Shown here: positions 6,575 through 8,882 of the stretch, in pieces | How positions within the stretch are numbered: position 1 is the stretch's first letter | Layout: every line of letters begins with the position of its first letter | Assembly: GCA_028865375.1 (NCBI GenBank) | Contig: JAGWKJ010000085.1 | Span: 1 to 8,882 of the forward strand | DNA: 8,882 nucleotides | Direction: 5' to 3' | Source: Hyphomicrobiales bacterium | Lineage (GTDB): Bacteria > Pseudomonadota > Alphaproteobacteria > Rhizobiales > Beijerinckiaceae | Notes under the pieces: generated by a model | Told to the model about the DNA's origin: nothing | The model's input: the letters and a program-made list of their open reading frames with translations, nothing else | Databases searched by the model: none | Made by a program: the position numbers and the translations under genes

Positions 6575-8244
6575 TGGAAGCGGACGGAAACGAAATGGTC
6601 TTCGCGGCCCTCGGCGGGCTGGGCGAGATCGGCATGAATTGCGCGATCTACGGCTTCGGGCCTCCCAAGCGCCGCAAATGGCTGATGGTCGACCTCGGCG
6701 TCTCGTTCGCCGGCGAGGACCTGCCGGGCGTGGACCTGATCCTGCCCGACGTGTCCTTCGTCGAACGCATCCGCAAGGACCTCGTGGGCATCGTGCTCAC
6801 CCACGCCCACGAGGACCATTTCGGCGCCGTCGCCGACCTGTGGCCGAAGCTGGGCGCGGCCGTCTACGCCACTCCCTTCGCCGCCAGCCTGCTGGAGGCG
6901 CGGCGACTGTCGGAGCCCGGCGCGCCGAAGGTCCCGATCAAGCTGGTGCGGGCGGGAGAGACCCACGACATCGGGCCGTTCTCGGTCGAGTTCATATCGG
7001 TCGCCCATTCGATCCCCGAGAGTTGCGCGCTGGCGATCCGCACGCCGGCGGGGCTCGTCGTGCACACCGGCGATTGGAAGATCGACGAGACGCCGGTGCT
7101 GGGCGCGCCCACCGACGGCGCACGGCTCGCCGCGCTCGGCGCCGAGGGCGTCGACGCGCTGATCTGCGATTCCACCAACGTGCTGCGCGAAGGATCGAGC
7201 CCGTCGGAGACCGAGGTCGCCGCGACGCTGAAGCGGCTCGTGGCGGACGCCAAGGGCAGGGTGGCGGTGACGACCTTCGCCTCCAACGTCGCGCGCGTGC
7301 GCGCGGCGGCCGAGGCGGCGGTGGCCGCGGGCCGGCAGGTGGTGATCGCCGGCCGCGCCATGGAGCGCGTGGTGACGGTGGCCCGCGAGCTCGGCATGCT
7401 CGACGGCCTGCCGGCGTTCCTCGGCTTCGACGCGCTCGACCGCTTGGCGCGCGAGCGCACGCTGCTGCTGCTCACCGGCAGCCAGGGCGAGCCGCGCGCG
7501 GCGCTCGCCCGCGTCGCGGAAGGCTCGCATCCCGCCGCCAGGCTCGAGAACGGCGACACGCTCATCATGTCGTCGCGCGCCATTCCCGGCAACGAGAAGG
7601 CGGTGTCGAAGATCGTCAACGCGTTGGTCGAGCGCGGCGTGAAGGTGCTGACCGACCGCGACGCGCTGGTGCACGTGTCGGGCCATCCGCGCCGCGACGA
7701 AATGGCGAAGATGTACGACTGGACGAGGCCGCGCGCCGCCGTGCCCGCGCACGGCGAGGCGCTGCACCTGGCGGTCCACGCGGAATTCGCGCGCGGCCGG
7801 GGCGTCGGCAACGTGCTGGTGGCGCGCGACGGCGACCTCGTGCGCCTCGCGCCGGGCCCCGCCGCGGTGATCGACGAGGTGAAGCACGGCCTGCTCTACA
7901 AGGACGGCGACACGCTGGTTCCCGCCGGCGATCCGGCGGTCGGCGACCGGCGCAAGCTGGCCTTCGCCGGCGTGGTGTCGATCGCGCTGGCGGTCGGCCG
8001 CGGCGGCACGATGGCGGGCGACCCCGACGTCACTTACGCCGGCCTGCCCGCCAAGGGCCGAGACGGGCGGGCGATCGACGAGACGATCGACGAGGCGCTG
8101 TTCTCGACCTTCGAGGGGCTGTCGGCGCGCAAGCGCTCGGACGCCGACGCGGTCGCCCAGGCGATCGAGCGCGCGGTGCGCGGGGCGGTCGGCGCGGCCT
8201 GGGGCAAGAAGCCGGTCGTCCACGTCCTCGTGCTCGAAGTCTAA
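6574..8244 (+). CDS. rnj: Ribonuclease J
   Basis: This metallo-beta-lactamase/beta-CASP ribonuclease has 5'-to-3' exonuclease and endonuclease activity in its family and acts in rRNA maturation and mRNA decay in alphaproteobacteria. The 556 residues match the usual length of about 555. Metal-site residues are H77, H79, D81 and H82 in THAHEDH, H145 (SVAHSIPES), D167 (HTGDWK) and H393 (PAHGE). The beta-CASP region includes D199-S200-T201-N202, the SSRAIPGNE stretch (333-341) and HVSGH (367-371). A C-terminal domain from about 455 onward follows. The ATG at 6574 shares a base with the birA TGA; a TTG at 6571 in the same frame would give a four-base overlap but ATG is the better choice. The next gene starts after one base, so birA, rnj and mce look like one translational unit. 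Confidence 0.96.
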   Translation: MEADGNEMVFAALGGLGEIGMNCAIYGFGPPKRRKWLMVDLGVSFAGEDLPGVDLILPDVSFVERIRKDLVGIVLTHAHEDHFGAVADLWPKLGAAVYATPFAASLLEARRLSEPGAPKVPIKLVRAGETHDIGPFSVEFISVAHSIPESCALAIRTPAGLVVHTGDWKIDETPVLGAPTDGARLAALGAEGVDALICDSTNVLREGSSPSETEVAATLKRLVADAKGRVAVTTFASNVARVRAAAEAAVAAGRQVVIAGRAMERVVTVARELGMLDGLPAFLGFDALDRLARERTLLLLTGSQGEPRAALARVAEGSHPAARLENGDTLIMSSRAIPGNEKAVSKIVNALVERGVKVLTDRDALVHVSGHPRRDEMAKMYDWTRPRAAVPAHGEALHLAVHAEFARGRGVGNVLVARDGDLVRLAPGPAAVIDEVKHGLLYKDGDTLVPAGDPAVGDRRKLAFAGVVSIALAVGRGGTMAGDPDVTYAGLPAKGRDGRAIDETIDEALFSTFEGLSARKRSDADAVAQAIERAVRGAVGAAWGKKPVVHVLVLEV

Positions 8245-8245
8245 G

Positions 8246-8650
8246 GTGCTGGGGCGGCTGAACCACGTGGCGATCGCCGCGCCCGACGCGGTCGCCGCCG
8301 GCCGCGTCTATTCGGAGGGCGCGGGCGCGGAGGTTTCCGCACCCGTCGACCTGCCCGAACACGGCGTGCGCGTCGTGTTCGTCTCGCTGCCCAACGCCAA
8401 GGTCGAGCTGCTGGAACCGCTGGGCGCGGAGAGCCCGATCGCCAAGTTCCTCGTCAGGAATCCGCAGGGCGGCCTGCACCACGTCTGCTACGAGGTCGCC
8501 GATCTCGTCGCCGCGCGCGACCGGCTGGTGGCGCAGGGCGCCGTCCCGGTCGGCGACGGCACGCCGAAGATCGGCGCGCACGGCAAGCCGGTGCTGTTCT
8601 TCAAGCCGACGGGCTTCTCCGGCGTGCTGACGGAGCTCGAACAGGCCTGA
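8246..8650 (+). CDS. mce: Methylmalonyl-CoA epimerase
   Basis: This vicinal-oxygen-chelate (glyoxalase-fold) enzyme interconverts (2S)- and (2R)-methylmalonyl-CoA between propionyl-CoA carboxylase and methylmalonyl-CoA mutase. The 134-residue protein has the two-module fold. Likely metal ligands are H7 (LNHVAIA), E54 (VELLEP), H78 or H79 (GLHHVCYEV) and E130 (VLTELEQ). The start is a GTG one base after the rnj TAA. There is no earlier alternative and the N terminus fits the family (GRLNHVAIA). The BirA encoded two genes upstream would biotinylate propionyl-CoA carboxylase, the enzyme that feeds this epimerase; the association is conserved in alphaproteobacteria and may be positional rather than functional. 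Confidence 0.95.
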   Translation: MLGRLNHVAIAAPDAVAAGRVYSEGAGAEVSAPVDLPEHGVRVVFVSLPNAKVELLEPLGAESPIAKFLVRNPQGGLHHVCYEVADLVAARDRLVAQGAVPVGDGTPKIGAHGKPVLFFKPTGFSGVLTELEQA

Positions 8651-8652
8651 GG

Positions 8653-8672
8653 GCCGCGGCATCGCGGCATTT
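8653..8672 (+). terminator. Weak hairpin after mce
   Basis: A perfect 6-base-pair stem GCCGCG / CGCGGC (8653-8658 with 8663-8668) closes a GCAT loop directly after the mce stop and is followed by ATTT. The T-tract is too short for a confident Rho-independent terminator. It could be a weak terminator, an RNA-stabilising end, or chance in GC-rich DNA. Confidence 0.3.
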
Positions 8673-8724
8673 GCCCGGCCGCGCCGCAGGGCGTAGGAGC
8701 GGCGCGCAAGCGGACGAGACGCCC

Positions 8725-8882
8725 ATGTCCTGGCCACTCATCAGCGCGACCTATTTCACGACATGGTGGATCGTGCTGTTCGCCGTGCTGCCGTTCGGCG
8801 TGCGCTCGCAGCACGAAGCGGGCGAGACGCCGGCGCCCGGCGTCGATCCCGGCGCGCCGGTCGCCCCGCTGCTGTTGAAGAA
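8725..8882 (+). CDS. DUF1467 family small membrane protein, 5' part (partial)
   Basis: The frame from the ATG at 8725 stays open to the end of the window, giving 52 residues of a protein that in this family is about 90 residues with two membrane helices. The first helix and its flank show the family hallmark: TYFTTWWIVLFAVLPFGVRS, then a Glu/Pro/Gly-rich segment ending APLLLKK before the expected second helix. The function is unknown. Its position after mce matches the alphaproteobacterial neighbourhood, where proS and lolC commonly follow. The ribosome-binding site is weak (GAG at 8716-8718); a better AGGAG at 8695-8699 is too far from the ATG. The 74-base gap to mce is the widest in the downstream half, so it might have its own promoter, but I see no clear one. 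Confidence 0.9.
   Translation, partial: MSWPLISATYFTTWWIVLFAVLPFGVRSQHEAGETPAPGVDPGAPVAPLLLK

Noticed and set aside
6235..8223. 662-codon antisense open frame over birA and rnj
   Set aside because: Composition dominated by Arg, Ala, His and Asp with no motif; the + strand encodes all the catalytic motifs of RNase J in order.
1..8882. Search for a defence system, mobile element, CRISPR array, tRNA or novel gene cluster
   Set aside because: All the sequence is accounted for by housekeeping genes of known families. No transposase, integrase, spaced repeats, tRNA-like cloverleaf or unrecognised full-length gene was seen.

Overview
The window is a tightly packed, high-GC stretch with every gene on the + strand. 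It suggests an alphaproteobacterium. The downstream order nuoN - birA - rnj (RNase J) - mce (methylmalonyl-CoA epimerase) - DUF1467 protein is a conserved alphaproteobacterial neighbourhood, and the NuoN, RNase J, epimerase and DUF1467 sequences look alphaproteobacterial. The genus cannot be told from sequence alone.

Layout. Positions 1-5807 hold the distal end of the respiratory complex I operon: the 3' part of nuoJ, then complete nuoK, nuoL, nuoM and nuoN. These encode membrane-arm subunits that translocate protons while NADH passes electrons to quinone, and all the key charged residues I looked for are present. Positions 5804-8650 hold birA (biotin-protein ligase without a DNA-binding domain), rnj and mce. 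Each overlaps or nearly touches its upstream neighbour, so they are probably read from the nuo transcript with translational coupling. The window ends inside a DUF1467 small membrane protein gene starting at 8725. No tRNA, rRNA, CRISPR, IS element or prophage gene was seen, and no gene-free stretch exceeds 100 bases.

Most notable points. (1) NuoJ, NuoK, NuoL and the first half of NuoM carry residues I associate with beta/gammaproteobacterial complex I. The second half of NuoM and everything after it look alphaproteobacterial. The switch falls within about 80 bases of very conserved sequence near 3540-3620 inside nuoM. It is either an intragenic recombination joint from horizontal transfer or an assembly chimera. 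(2) The type III pantothenate kinase gene coaX, usual between birA and rnj in this neighbourhood, is absent: the birA stop and rnj start share a base. (3) The 95-base nuoK-nuoL gap holds a possible 29-codon leader ORF, preceded by a Shine-Dalgarno-like AAGG, that ends in an ATGA overlap with nuoL, plus a nested hairpin. I found no undescribed defence or mobile system.
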